A stretch of DNA of 10,680 nucleotides from NCBI GenBank assembly GCA_028817685.1, contig JAPPPC010000362.1, positions 1 through 10,680 on the forward strand. The letters run 5' to 3'. This stretch comes from Rhodospirillaceae bacterium (lineage in GTDB: Bacteria; Pseudomonadota; Alphaproteobacteria; UBA8366; GCA-2717185). A model generated the notes under the pieces. That model was not told where the DNA came from and did not search any database. It saw nothing but the letters and a program-made list of their open reading frames with translations. Position numbers and translations under genes: made by a program. How positions within the stretch are numbered: the first letter of the stretch is position 1; every line of letters begins with the position of its first letter. Of the stretch, positions 1-7,134 are shown one piece after another.

Positions 1-69
1 AACTCACGGCACTCTGGCGGCGACTAACGTAAGTGGCTCGGTGGGAAAAACGTCCTTATCGGCGTTGCG

Positions 70-813
70 GTGAGCGTCGTCGTCGTTGCGATCGCGGTTT
101 ACTGGTTCGTGGGCAACCTGGACTCGCTCGTCAAGACCGCCATCGAAACCTATGGCTCGGACATCACGAAGACCGAGGTCACCCTCGACAAGGTCGAGCT
201 GTCGCCGACCTCCGGTGCCGGCAGTTTGAGCGGACTGACCATGGGCAACCCGGCGGGCTTCGAAAGTGACCACGCATTCAAGCTCGGCCAGGTGAGCGTC
301 GCGCTCGATACGGAGTCGATCGGCGGCGATACCATCGTGATCAAGGAAGTCGTCATCGCCGCGCCGTCGGTCACCTATGAGATCGGCTCGGCGGGCAGCA
401 ACATCGACGCGATCCGCAAGAATGTCGAAGCCTATACCGGCGGCGGCTCCAGCGGCGGCGATCAAAAAGAGAGCGACGTCAAGCTGGTGATCGAGAACCT
501 CTATATCCGCGATGGCAACGTCAATGTCAGCGCTTCCGCGCTCGGCGGCAAGTCGTTGGGTGCGCCGTTGCCCGCGATCCACCTGAAGGATATCGGAAAG
601 AAGTCAGGGGGCGCGTCGCCCGGCGAGGTGACGAACCAGATCATCAAAGCCGTCAGCAGCGGTGCGACCCAGGCGGTCGGGACGCTGAACCTCGATAAGG
701 TTCTCGGCGGCGCAACCGGTGTCGCGAAGGATGCCGTGGAGAAGGGTAAGGGCGCGCTCGAAAAAGGCAAAGACTCCGTGGGCGGGACCCTGAACAAGCT
801 GCTCGGAAAATAG
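70..813 (+). CDS. Membrane-anchored AsmA-like hypothetical protein
   Basis: The protein has one N-terminal hydrophobic segment (about residues 2-15 from the GTG) followed by a long polar domain. That domain has the alternating beta pattern of AsmA-like proteins: NLDSLVKTAIETYGS near the membrane, then GLTMGNPAGF, then repeated short strands such as VIKEVVIAAP and LYIRDGNVNVSA. This suggests an inner-membrane anchor with a periplasmic domain; the function is unknown. The C-terminus (about 215-247) is a lysine- and glycine-rich amphipathic stretch with GKGALEKGKD. The start is doubtful. The frame stays open upstream to a TAA at 25-27, and codons 28-69 encode a plausible basic leader (RKWLGGKNVLIG), but no ATG, GTG or TTG lies there. 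GTG at 70 is the first usable start and has no clear ribosome binding site. The gene converges with the transporter, with only 5 bases between the stop codons. The coding call is good; the family assignment is by pattern only. Confidence 0.8.
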   Translation: MSVVVVAIAVYWFVGNLDSLVKTAIETYGSDITKTEVTLDKVELSPTSGAGSLSGLTMGNPAGFESDHAFKLGQVSVALDTESIGGDTIVIKEVVIAAPSVTYEIGSAGSNIDAIRKNVEAYTGGGSSGGDQKESDVKLVIENLYIRDGNVNVSASALGGKSLGAPLPAIHLKDIGKKSGGASPGEVTNQIIKAVSSGATQAVGTLNLDKVLGGATGVAKDAVEKGKGALEKGKDSVGGTLNKLLGK

Positions 814-818
814 GCGTT

Positions 819-2063
819 TCAACCGGCGATCAGATTGATCGCCTGCAGCGTGACGATCCCGACGCTGGCGAAGAACCCGGCGATCGGCATCCAGCCCGGT
901 ATGACGAACGCGTCGGGCGGCGTCGGATCGCGCCACTTGACCCGCCACAGCGCCAGATTGACGAGCGCGAACATCAGCAGCATGACGAAAGACGTGATTT
1001 CCGCGAGCCGAACCAGCGGCAGCCAAAGGGCGAAAATCAGGATGATGACCGCGACGGTCACCGTTGCTGGAAGCGGCGTCCGGGTCTTCGGGTGGATCGT
1101 CGCGAAAACAGGCGGCAGCCAGCCTTGATTGGCGAGACCGTAGAGAACGCGCGCGGCCATCACCGTCTGGATCAGGGCGCCGTTCAGAATAGCAACGATT
1201 GCGACGATACTGATCGCACCCGACAGTCCGGGTGCCTTCTGTTCCAGGAGCAACGCCAGTGGCGCTTCGCTGGCGGCTAGGTCGCCAAGCGGCAGGCTCA
1301 ACACGGCGGCCAGCGACAAGACGACGTAAAAACCCGTCGTAACGACCAGGGTGATGATGATCGCGCGTGGCAGCGTGCGCCGGACGTCTTTCACTTCCTC
1401 GGCGACATTGACCATGTCCTCGAATCCGATGAAAGCGTAGAAGGCGAGGATCGACCCAGCCAGGATACCGCTCCAGGCGCCCGTGGTGAGGGGTGGCAGC
1501 AGGTCGGGCAATCGCGTGGGTAATTGAGCCAGGCCGTCATAGCCGGCCCAGATCGCGACAAGCAGTCCGCCAATCTCGATCACCGTGGCGACGACAGCGA
1601 TTGTCACGGACTCGGTGATACCCCAGGCCGCAACGATGCCGAGCGTGCAAACCAGCAGGACGATCGCCAGCCAATCGGGCGCGGCGACGAATTCATGCAA
1701 ATAGCCGACGAAACCGTTCGCGATGGCGGCGCTGGATGTGATGCCGGAAACCATGACACCGAGCCCGACCAGCAGTGCCAACCAGTTCTTTGCAAAGGCA
1801 GCATGGATGTAGACCGCCTCTCCGGCGCTCTTCGGCAGGCGCGACGAGAATTCCGCAAAGGAGAACACCATAAGGCCGGCGAGCAGCGCCGCCACGAGAA
1901 ACGCAACCGGGGCATAGAGGCCGGCACTACCCGCAACCTTGCCGATGAGGACGTAAATCCCGGCGCCAATTGTCGTGCCCAGCCCATAAAGCGCAATCAT
2001 TGGCAGTGACAAGCTGCGCTTCAGGGTCGGGTTGCCGGCCTTTGTTTCCGTTGCGCTCGTCAT
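819..2063 (-). CDS. APC-family amino acid permease
   Basis: This is a 414-residue inner-membrane protein with about 12 hydrophobic segments, the normal length for the amino acid-polyamine-organocation superfamily. TM1 carries the family glycine motif GLGTTIGAGIYVLIG (about 27-41), where the unwound helix binds the substrate backbone. TM6 carries FIGFEDMVNVAEEV followed by RRTLPRAI (about 211-235), typical of the YfnA/cationic amino acid transporter-like branch. It probably imports an amino acid by ion-coupled symport; the substrate cannot be read from the sequence. I chose the ATG at 2063, preceded by AGAGA, rather than a TTG at 2096 that would overlap the upstream gene. With the 2063 start it lies 8 bases after the GNAT-like gene's stop, so the two are probably co-transcribed. 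Confidence 0.92.
   Translation of the reverse strand: MTSATETKAGNPTLKRSLSLPMIALYGLGTTIGAGIYVLIGKVAGSAGLYAPVAFLVAALLAGLMVFSFAEFSSRLPKSAGEAVYIHAAFAKNWLALLVGLGVMVSGITSSAAIANGFVGYLHEFVAAPDWLAIVLLVCTLGIVAAWGITESVTIAVVATVIEIGGLLVAIWAGYDGLAQLPTRLPDLLPPLTTGAWSGILAGSILAFYAFIGFEDMVNVAEEVKDVRRTLPRAIIITLVVTTGFYVVLSLAAVLSLPLGDLAASEAPLALLLEQKAPGLSGAISIVAIVAILNGALIQTVMAARVLYGLANQGWLPPVFATIHPKTRTPLPATVTVAVIILIFALWLPLVRLAEITSFVMLLMFALVNLALWRVKWRDPTPPDAFVIPGWMPIAGFFASVGIVTLQAINLIAG
825..843. terminator. Perfect hairpin at convergent gene ends
   Basis: GGCGATCA-GAT-TGATCGCC is a perfect 8-bp stem with a 3-base loop. It starts 11 bases after the stop of the AsmA-like gene and overlaps the last codons of the converging transporter gene. 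The position suits a terminator for the plus-strand gene, but no T-run follows directly on either strand. It may instead be a weak or Rho-assisted terminator, or chance within coding sequence. Confidence 0.35.
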
Positions 2064-2071
2064 CGCGGTCT

Positions 2072-2548
2072 CTAATTGTCGTCGAGAGCTTTGCAAAAAT
2101 TGATCGACCCGATTTCGTGACCTGCCGCGCGCAGACAGTTCTGCGTGCCGGATTTGCCCGGATACAGGATGGCGCCGTCATTGGGGATGTGGGTGTGGAT
2201 GGTCGAGCAGCCATGGTCGCGGGCCAACCTGTCCATGTCAGCGATCAGCGCTTTGGTGGCGGCATCGCGGTCGCCGAAATCCACCGCGATAAAATTTTCG
2301 ACCGTCAGCACCGCCTGATGGTTGAGAATGAACCGGACCGTATAGCTGAACAGACCGTGAATGTAGCCGCGTGCGCATTCGGCGACGACGATTCCGGCAG
2401 CCGAGGCGGATGGCATCGACCCGGTAAGGCGTGCGGCGTAGTTGATCCAGGCATCGAGCGAGACTTCGGGGCACGCCGCCTGGACTAGGGGATAGGCTTT
2501 GGCAGCATTGTTTCTGGAAAGAGATCTGATTTCGTAGTCCCGCAGCAT
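2072..2548 (-). CDS. Small GNAT-like hypothetical protein
   Basis: This 158-residue soluble protein is not firmly recognised. The order of predicted strands and helices resembles a GNAT N-acetyltransferase fold: a strand pair around GIVVAECARGYIHGLFSY (53-70), a central strand AVLTVENFIAVD (79-90), a long helix ALIADMDRLARDHG (100-113), and a strand CSTIHTHI. The usual acetyl-CoA loop (Q/R-x-x-G-x-G/A) after the central strand is not clear; FGDRDAATKA is found there. Enzymatic activity is therefore uncertain. I chose the ATG at 2548 because GGAAG precedes it at normal spacing. The longer ATG at 2611 has no ribosome binding site and lies inside the 2605-2618 dyad. The gene leads a probable operon with the amino acid permease, so an amino-acid-related substrate is possible but only inferred. 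Confidence 0.72.
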   Translation of the reverse strand: MLRDYEIRSLSRNNAAKAYPLVQAACPEVSLDAWINYAARLTGSMPSASAAGIVVAECARGYIHGLFSYTVRFILNHQAVLTVENFIAVDFGDRDAATKALIADMDRLARDHGCSTIHTHIPNDGAILYPGKSGTQNCLRAAGHEIGSINFCKALDDN

Positions 2549-2604
2549 CACGTCTTCCGCTTCGATTTGACGGAACACGCTAGTCACATGCCGGATGCGC
2601 GGAA

Positions 2605-2618
2605 ATGACATAAGTCAT
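2605..2618. promoter_or_regulatory. Candidate Crp/Fnr-family operator (FNR-like box)
   Basis: ATGAC-ATAA-GTCAT is a perfect 5-bp inverted repeat with a 4-base spacer, in the intergenic region between the divergent GNAT-like and FNR-type genes. The FNR/FixK consensus has the same geometry, TTGA(T/C)-N4-(A/G)TCAA; this site differs only at the outermost base of each arm. The neighbouring regulator has the E-x-x-S-R recognition helix that reads TTGA-type half-sites, so autoregulation is plausible. Its centre is 29.5 bases from a weak TAGCGT -10 candidate facing the GNAT-like gene. For the FNR-type gene, an AATAAT -10 candidate lies at 2675-2680 without a recognisable -35. Confidence 0.45.
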
Positions 2619-2711
2619 GAATGGGGAGCTGCGGTAAAAAGCGCCGTGCAAATCGCCGTCCGAAAGCCTAAATTAATAATGGACAGAGGTTTCTTAACTG
2701 GGTGCGCTGAC

Positions 2712-3449
2712 ATGGCCTCCATTAAGATCAATCGGCCGCCCGCGGCCAATCCCGACCCGATGCTGAGCCCCTGCGCGGCATGCTCGGTGCGCGATCTGTC
2801 GATCTGCAGCGTTCTCGACAATACGGATCTGCAGCGCATGGCGGCGATCGCGCAAAATTTTACCTATTCCGCGCAAGACCCGATTATCGATGAGGGCGAG
2901 GCGGCGGACTATCTGTTCAATGTCACCGGCGGCACCGTCCGCCTTTATAAGCTGCTGCCGGATGGCCGGCGGCAGATTACCGGCTTTCTTGGCGTCGGCG
3001 ATTTCCTGGGGATCGCCTTGAATGAAATCTAGGCCTATAGCGCGGAAGCCGTGGATGAGGTGAAGGTCTGCCGGTTCCCGCGCCGTAAACTCGAATCGCT
3101 GCTGGAAGAACTGCCGCATCTTGAAAAGCGGCTGTTGGGGCTCGCTTCCAATGAGCTGGCGCAGGCCCAGGACCAGATGGTTATGCTCGGCCGCAAGACG
3201 GCGAAAGAAAAGCTCGTATCGTTCCTGTTGAGGCTTTCCAAACGGCAGGAAGCGGTTGGCGCTGAGGCATCGCCCGTCGACTTGCCGATGAGCCGCACCG
3301 ACATCGCGGACTATCTCGGCTTGACCACCGAGACGGTCAGCCGGACGTTTTCCAACCTCAAACGGTCGCAAACGATCCGGATCGAGCAGGGCGGGCGCGT
3401 GGCGCTGCCGGATTTCGAAGCGCTCGAAGAGATTGCGGAAGGGTACTAG
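2712..3449 (+). pseudogene. fnr: FNR-type Fe-S transcription regulator, interrupted by in-frame TAG
   Basis: Read through one TAG, this is a complete 245-codon Crp/Fnr-family regulator. Cysteines C21, C24 and C32 form C-x2-C-x7-C, and a fourth cysteine at 120 (VKVCRFP) matches the position of FNR Cys122. Together they are the expected ligands of an oxygen-sensing [4Fe-4S] cluster. A cNMP-binding-like beta barrel follows (about 40-125), then a dimerisation helix (about 128-175), then a helix-turn-helix around MSRTDIADYLGLTTETVSR (193-211). Codon 107, at 3030-3032, is TAG; the frame continues unchanged with AYSAEAVDEVKVC. The break removes C120, the dimer helix and the DNA-binding domain, so the truncated product could not work. 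TAG is also the ordinary stop of this gene and of several neighbours, which argues against recoding. I chose ATG 2712; ATG 2679 in frame is an alternative. The gene would control anaerobic or microaerobic expression. A sequencing error is possible. Confidence 0.85.
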
Positions 3450-3477
3450 TGCCGTTCATGGCCATGGAGGGTTCTTG

Positions 3478-4593
3478 CTAGCCCGGGCGTTCGCCTGAGA
3501 AGAGCCGCCCGTAAGCTTCCACCATCGTCGTTTCATCATAGACCGATTGGACATGCTGCCGATTGGCCGCGCCGACGCGTTTTCGCAGTTCAGGGTCTGA
3601 CGCGAGCCGTGTCATCACGCCGCTCAAGGCCGCGCTGTCGCGTTCGACGATCAGATCCTTGTTCGCGTCGGATACGATATGCCGGACATCGCCGACATCG
3701 ACGCCGGCAACGGGTAGACCCGATGCCATCGCTTCCAAGACGCTGATCGGCATCTGCTCGGTATCGGAAGAGATGGCGAAAATATCGAACAGGCTCAGGA
3801 TCGGCGCCGGGTCCGACAGGTAGCCTGTGAAGATGACACGGTCTGTGATGCCGAGCTCTACAGCCTTCGTCTGCATCGGTTCCCGCTCCGGCCCATCGCC
3901 GACGATGACCAGGCGCAATTCCTGTCCGGCTTGTATTGCCTGAAATGCGTCCAGCAGGCGGCCGAGATTTTTCTCCGGCCGCAGGGCGGCCACGGTTCCG
4001 ATGACCGTCGCTTCGGCGGGGATACCGAACTGATCTGCAAGGGCACTGTCCCGGGGGATATCAAAGCGGGAACAATCGATACCGTTCGGCAGATAGACGG
4101 TTTTCGACGGCGATTGCCGCCATATTTGGGTGACGATTTTCTCCAGCGTATGGGATGGCACGACGATGGTGGTGTTGTGGGCCAGGGCGACGCGCCGGAA
4201 CAGGACCCGGCGCGGCATCTGCCGATCCGCCTCTTCCGGACCGAACCCGTCGACGATATGGATATGCGGGCAGGACCGGGCCAAATTGGCAACCGCCCAT
4301 TCGATCGCGCCCCAATTGTAGGTGATCAGCACATCCGGATTGAGAGCGTTCAAATGGCGGCGGAACGCGACGATATTGCGCAGGGTCTGGTTCTTTTCGA
4401 CAGGGATATCCCAAGTTGCGCAAGGCGCATCCGGGTCGATCAAATCCAAGCTTGCGTAGCCGCGGTCCATCGCGAGGGCGCGGTGCCGGAAGCGCGTTCC
4501 CAGCGCATTCACCAGGGTCGCGAAGCGGACCTGAGGACCACCGACATTCAGGGTCGAAAAGACGTGCAGGAGGGTGCGGGGTTCGGCAGTCAA
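3478..4593 (-). CDS. Family 4 glycosyltransferase
   Basis: This is a 371-residue GT-B fold, retaining glycosyltransferase of the GT4 type, which moves a sugar from a nucleotide-sugar donor to a glycan or lipid acceptor at the inner face of the membrane. The N-terminal acceptor domain begins LLHVFSTLNVGGPQVRFA (8-25), including the glycine loop. The C-terminal donor domain shows GTVAALRPEKNLGRLLDAF (199-217), LVIVGDGPEREP (228-239), and an E-x7-E motif with E279 and E287 (SDTEQMPISVLEAMASGLPV). There are no membrane helices. The frame extends upstream to 4713, but that part overlaps the preceding gene and reads as low-complexity Ser/Arg. The TTG at 4593, 13 bases after the upstream stop, fits family length best, although its ribosome binding site is weak. 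It is the second gene of an operon with the oxidoreductase/epimerase. It converges with the FNR-type gene, 28 bases apart. The exact sugar is unknown. Confidence 0.88.
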   Translation of the reverse strand: MTAEPRTLLHVFSTLNVGGPQVRFATLVNALGTRFRHRALAMDRGYASLDLIDPDAPCATWDIPVEKNQTLRNIVAFRRHLNALNPDVLITYNWGAIEWAVANLARSCPHIHIVDGFGPEEADRQMPRRVLFRRVALAHNTTIVVPSHTLEKIVTQIWRQSPSKTVYLPNGIDCSRFDIPRDSALADQFGIPAEATVIGTVAALRPEKNLGRLLDAFQAIQAGQELRLVIVGDGPEREPMQTKAVELGITDRVIFTGYLSDPAPILSLFDIFAISSDTEQMPISVLEAMASGLPVAGVDVGDVRHIVSDANKDLIVERDSAALSGVMTRLASDPELRKRVGAANRQHVQSVYDETTMVEAYGRLFSGERPG

Positions 4594-4606
4594 GTGTGAC
4601 CGGCGG

Positions 4607-6456
4607 CTAGGTTTGTACGACGGCGCGGATCGCCTGATCGATGAACGTCTCACGATCGGCGACCGGTTTCCAGTCGAGATCACGCTTGGCGTCCGTGCAG
4701 TCGAAGCGCGCATTCATGCCGCGGGACTTCATGTCGCGCAGACTGGGGAGCGGCGCGCTGCGGCTGGCGGTGATGGCGCTCGCGACATCGCTCGCCAATA
4801 CGAAGGGCAGCGGGTTCCGGCCGTCGTTCCAGCCCAGGCAATATTGCTCGTTATTGTAAAAGCCGAGACCGCTATGGAAGGGACTGGTGCCGTCGCCGAT
4901 GACGACGCCGGGCCGCAAGATGCAGACCGGCAAGCCCTTGGATTTGTGCATGTCGAGCAGCGCCAGATCGCTGACCGCCTTGCCGCGTGCGTAGTCGCCG
5001 CGGTTCTCGGCCTGCGGGTCGGGCGGTGTCGCGCCGGTAATGGTGTCACCGGCATCGCCCAGATACAGGCCGGCGATAGAGCCGATCTGGATCAGCCGCT
5101 CGGTTCCGGCTTCCAGGCAGCATTCGGCCACCAGTTTGGCGCTGCCGACCATGCTGCGCTCGATCGCTTCCCAACTGTCGCCGCCGCCGCCATGCGCCAG
5201 ATTGACGACCAGGGGTGCCATCCTGACTGCTTTTTCGACGTCGTCGCGCTTGGTGACATCGCCGCGCAGCAATGTCACCCCATCTTCGAGAAAGACCGGT
5301 GCCAGATTCTTCGCCGTGCGCGCCATGACCGCGACGGTGCGGCCGGATTGCAGCAAATGCCTGACCGTATGGGCGCCGATGAATCCGGTGCCGCCCAGCA
5401 GTACGACATCGGCTTTTTCCGCAGCTTCGCGCGGTTCGGGAACGGCTGACGCCGGTGCGTAGTTGAAGCCGGTCTTGGTGATTTCTTCGCAGATCCGCAC
5501 CATCTCCGCGCCGAACGCGCCATCCGACTCTGGCGCGCGGCCCGCATCGAGCGCGTTGTGAAAGTCCGCAATGCAGCCTTTCATGCTGACGTAGAATGGT
5601 TCCGACCGTTCCTTCAGGCGGAACAAGGACAACAGATAGTCCATTGCGTTTTTGCGGCTTTGTCCGGCGATTTCGCGCGCGGCGCTGCGACCGGTGAAAA
5701 AGGCGTCGGCAAAATCCGGTAGGCGGGTGCGACCATGCGTATAGCAGCGGTTGGTCATCATGTCGGCGACGATGACGCCGTCGTCGCAAACCGCGGTGAT
5801 CTGCCAAAAGGTGTAGTAGCGGCCGACCGCGAATTGCATCTGCGCATCCGCATGTTCGCCCCGAAGTCGGTTACATTGCCGATCAAGGCGCAGATTTGCG
5901 AAAGCGGATGGACGGCCTGCTCCAGCAGAATGTTGAGCGGCTTGTCGAACATCCAGTGCGACATCTGCTTCGCGGCCAGTTGGCGTAGTGGCATGTTGTA
6001 GATGCAGTTCACATGCCGCAGCCGCCCCAACTTCTGCCCGCGTACCGCGTCCAAGAGTTTCCGGAAGGCCGGATTGAAGATGAAATTCTGATTGACCCCA
6101 AGCGTCACGCCTTTCGACGCGGCCAGTTGGATCAGCGCGCCGCACTCGGCGGAAGTTTCCGCGAGCGGCTTTTCGCACAGCACGGAGACACCGGCGTTCA
6201 AGAGTTTCGTGGCGATGGGGTCGTGCAACGGTGGCGGCACGAGTATATGCGCCCGGTCGAAGCCGCCGGCTGCCAGCGCGTCGTCCAGGCTGGCGAATGC
6301 TTTCGCCCCGCCCAGAGACTTGGCCATCGCCTCGGCAAGCGCCAGGTTCGGGTCGACGACCGTACTGACCGCCACCGATGGCAGGGTCGCCAAGACCGCA
6401 GCATGCGTGTTGGCGATATTCCCGGCGCCGACCAGGCAAACATTTTTTGCGGCCAT
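4607..6456 (-). pseudogene. Fused Gfo/Idh/MocA oxidoreductase and NAD-dependent epimerase, frameshifted
   Basis: Two enzyme modules are joined in one gene. The first, from ATG 6456 (preceded by AGGCAGAG), is a Gfo/Idh/MocA dehydrogenase. It has the NAD-binding loop VGAGNIANTHAA (9-20), the family motif EKP (95-97) and a conserved histidine in EQAVHPL (183). At about residue 199 (position 5860) the frame is lost; the C-terminal beta domain resumes in another frame as HADAQMQFAVG and FWQITAVCDDG. In that second frame the text runs without a stop into an extended SDR module with VVLLGGTGFIGAHTV, the serine strand IGSIAG and the active-site YARGK (Tyr-x3-Lys). The fusion is therefore seen directly in one frame, independently of the frameshift. 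The join also seems about 20 residues short for this fold, suggesting a small deletion. Both modules act on sugars or nucleotide sugars, which fits the glycosyltransferase downstream. Sequencing error is an alternative. Confidence 0.82.
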
Positions 6457-6516
6457 GACTCTGCCTAATTGTGAATCCGTAGGGCGGGGGTACGGGTATC
6501 AGGGCCCGGAATGGTG

Positions 6517-6522
6517 AAAATA
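6517..6522 (-). promoter_or_regulatory. Candidate -10 element for the oxidoreductase/glycosyltransferase operon
   Basis: TATTTT on the minus strand matches 4 of 6 bases of the sigma-70 -10 box. It lies about 60 bases upstream of the ATG at 6456 in the only AT-rich patch of this leader. No good -35 is seen at the right spacing. The 6546-6559 dyad is centred 30.5 bases upstream of its first base, close to the 29.5 expected for a class II Crp/Fnr-activated promoter. The call rests on this geometry and is tentative. Confidence 0.3.
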
Positions 6523-6540
6523 TCCTAAATCCTGCCGATT

Positions 6541-6559
6541 CGGCGGTGACCGCCGTCAC
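6541..6559. promoter_or_regulatory. Overlapping dyads, possible Crp/Fnr-family operator
   Basis: Two inverted repeats overlap in the region between the divergent oxidoreductase and Sel1-repeat genes. CGGCGGT-G-ACCGCCG spans 6541-6555 with 7-bp arms and a single central base. GTGAC-CGCC-GTCAC spans 6546-6559 with 5-bp arms and a 4-base spacer. The second shares the TGAC-N4-GTCA core with the dyad at 2605-2618 and also contains GTGA-N6-TCAC, the core of a CRP site. Which protein binds is not known. A GC-rich hairpin arising by chance is possible. Confidence 0.4.
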
Positions 6560-6648
6560 GCGAATTACCGATTAACGGATTGCTCTCGCCGCATCAATAG
6601 ATGTTGAGCGTTGCAATGACAAAAGCTGCCGACTGTTAGGTTTGTTTC

Positions 6649-7134
6649 ATGCGTTGGAACCTCGGAAGAATCCTGTTTTGGGTCATCCTCGTTACCGCGT
6701 CGCTATCCGCGATGCCGGGTCGTGCCGACTTCTGGGATGGGCTGGCCGCGTACGACGCCGGCAATTTCGCCGAAGCGCGTGATCAATGGCAGCCATTGGC
6801 GGCGGCCGGTGACGCCCAGGCTCAAGCAACACTGGCCGGCCTCTACGCGCAGGGGCTCGGTGTCCCACCAAGCCCGTCGCGCGCAGCGGACTGGTTTCGA
6901 CGGGCCGCCGCGCAGGGCCATGTCATCGGACAGCTCAATCTTGGTGACTACTATGCACGAGGGCATGGCGTCTCCCGCGACCTGGCAAAGGCATGGCTCT
7001 GGTTGAGCCTCGCTGCACGGCAGGGGAACCGTTGGGCTGCAAACCGGCGCGATGCGATCGAAGCGCAGCTAAGCCCCGTGGAATTGATGTCGGCGCAACA
7101 ACGCCTTGCGGCATGGCGGGCCATTGCGGAATGA
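6649..7134 (+). CDS. Secreted Sel1-repeat protein
   Basis: This 161-residue protein begins with a signal peptide: basic MRWNLGR, a hydrophobic core FWVILVTASLSAM, and probable cleavage after about residue 26 (MPGRA/DFWD). The mature part contains Sel1-like tetratricopeptide repeats. A short first helix pair surrounds AAYDAGNFAEARDQW (33-47). Two clearer repeats follow: AQATLAGLYAQGLGV to WFRRAAAQG (57-90), and QLNLGDYYARGHGV to WLSLAARQGN (95-127). Sel1 repeats form alpha solenoids that bind other proteins, so a periplasmic adaptor role is likely; the partner is unknown. It is a short, two-repeat member of a family that is often much longer. The next gene on the same strand, the cupin, starts 68 bases later with its own ribosome binding site, so co-transcription is uncertain. 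Confidence 0.87.
   Translation: MRWNLGRILFWVILVTASLSAMPGRADFWDGLAAYDAGNFAEARDQWQPLAAAGDAQAQATLAGLYAQGLGVPPSPSRAADWFRRAAAQGHVIGQLNLGDYYARGHGVSRDLAKAWLWLSLAARQGNRWAANRRDAIEAQLSPVELMSAQQRLAAWRAIAE

Noticed and set aside
4..582. Long minus-strand frame opposite the first gene
   Set aside because: It has no recognisable domain and is rich in Arg, Ala and Asp, as expected for the antisense of a GC-rich gene. The plus-strand frame has a membrane anchor and regular beta pattern.
1403..1420. Inverted repeat GACAT-N5-ATGTC
   Set aside because: It lies inside the conserved TM6 region of the permease gene, where the protein sequence explains the bases.
2064..2096. TTG start at 2096 for the permease
   Set aside because: It would overlap the upstream gene's end and adds 11 residues unlike the family. 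ATG 2063 has an AGAGA element before it.
3030..3032. Amber recoding (pyrrolysine-like or suppressor readthrough) in the FNR-type gene
   Set aside because: TAG is the ordinary stop of several genes in this window, no special tRNA or recoding signal is visible, and the family needs no unusual residue there.
3458..3467. Palindrome CATGGCCATG between the convergent FNR-type and glycosyltransferase genes
   Set aside because: It has no loop and no T-run, so it is not a credible terminator, and ten bases is too short to argue for an operator here.
4594..4713. Extended N-terminus of the glycosyltransferase
   Set aside because: The extra 40 residues are low-complexity Ser/Arg and overlap the end of the epimerase module in another frame, where coding is convincing.
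4607..6559. A single 650-codon minus-strand reading frame starting at 6559
   Set aside because: Its first third, above about 5860, is an arginine-rich shadow of the oxidoreductase N-domain, which reads clearly in another frame from 6456. Only the part below 5860 is real.
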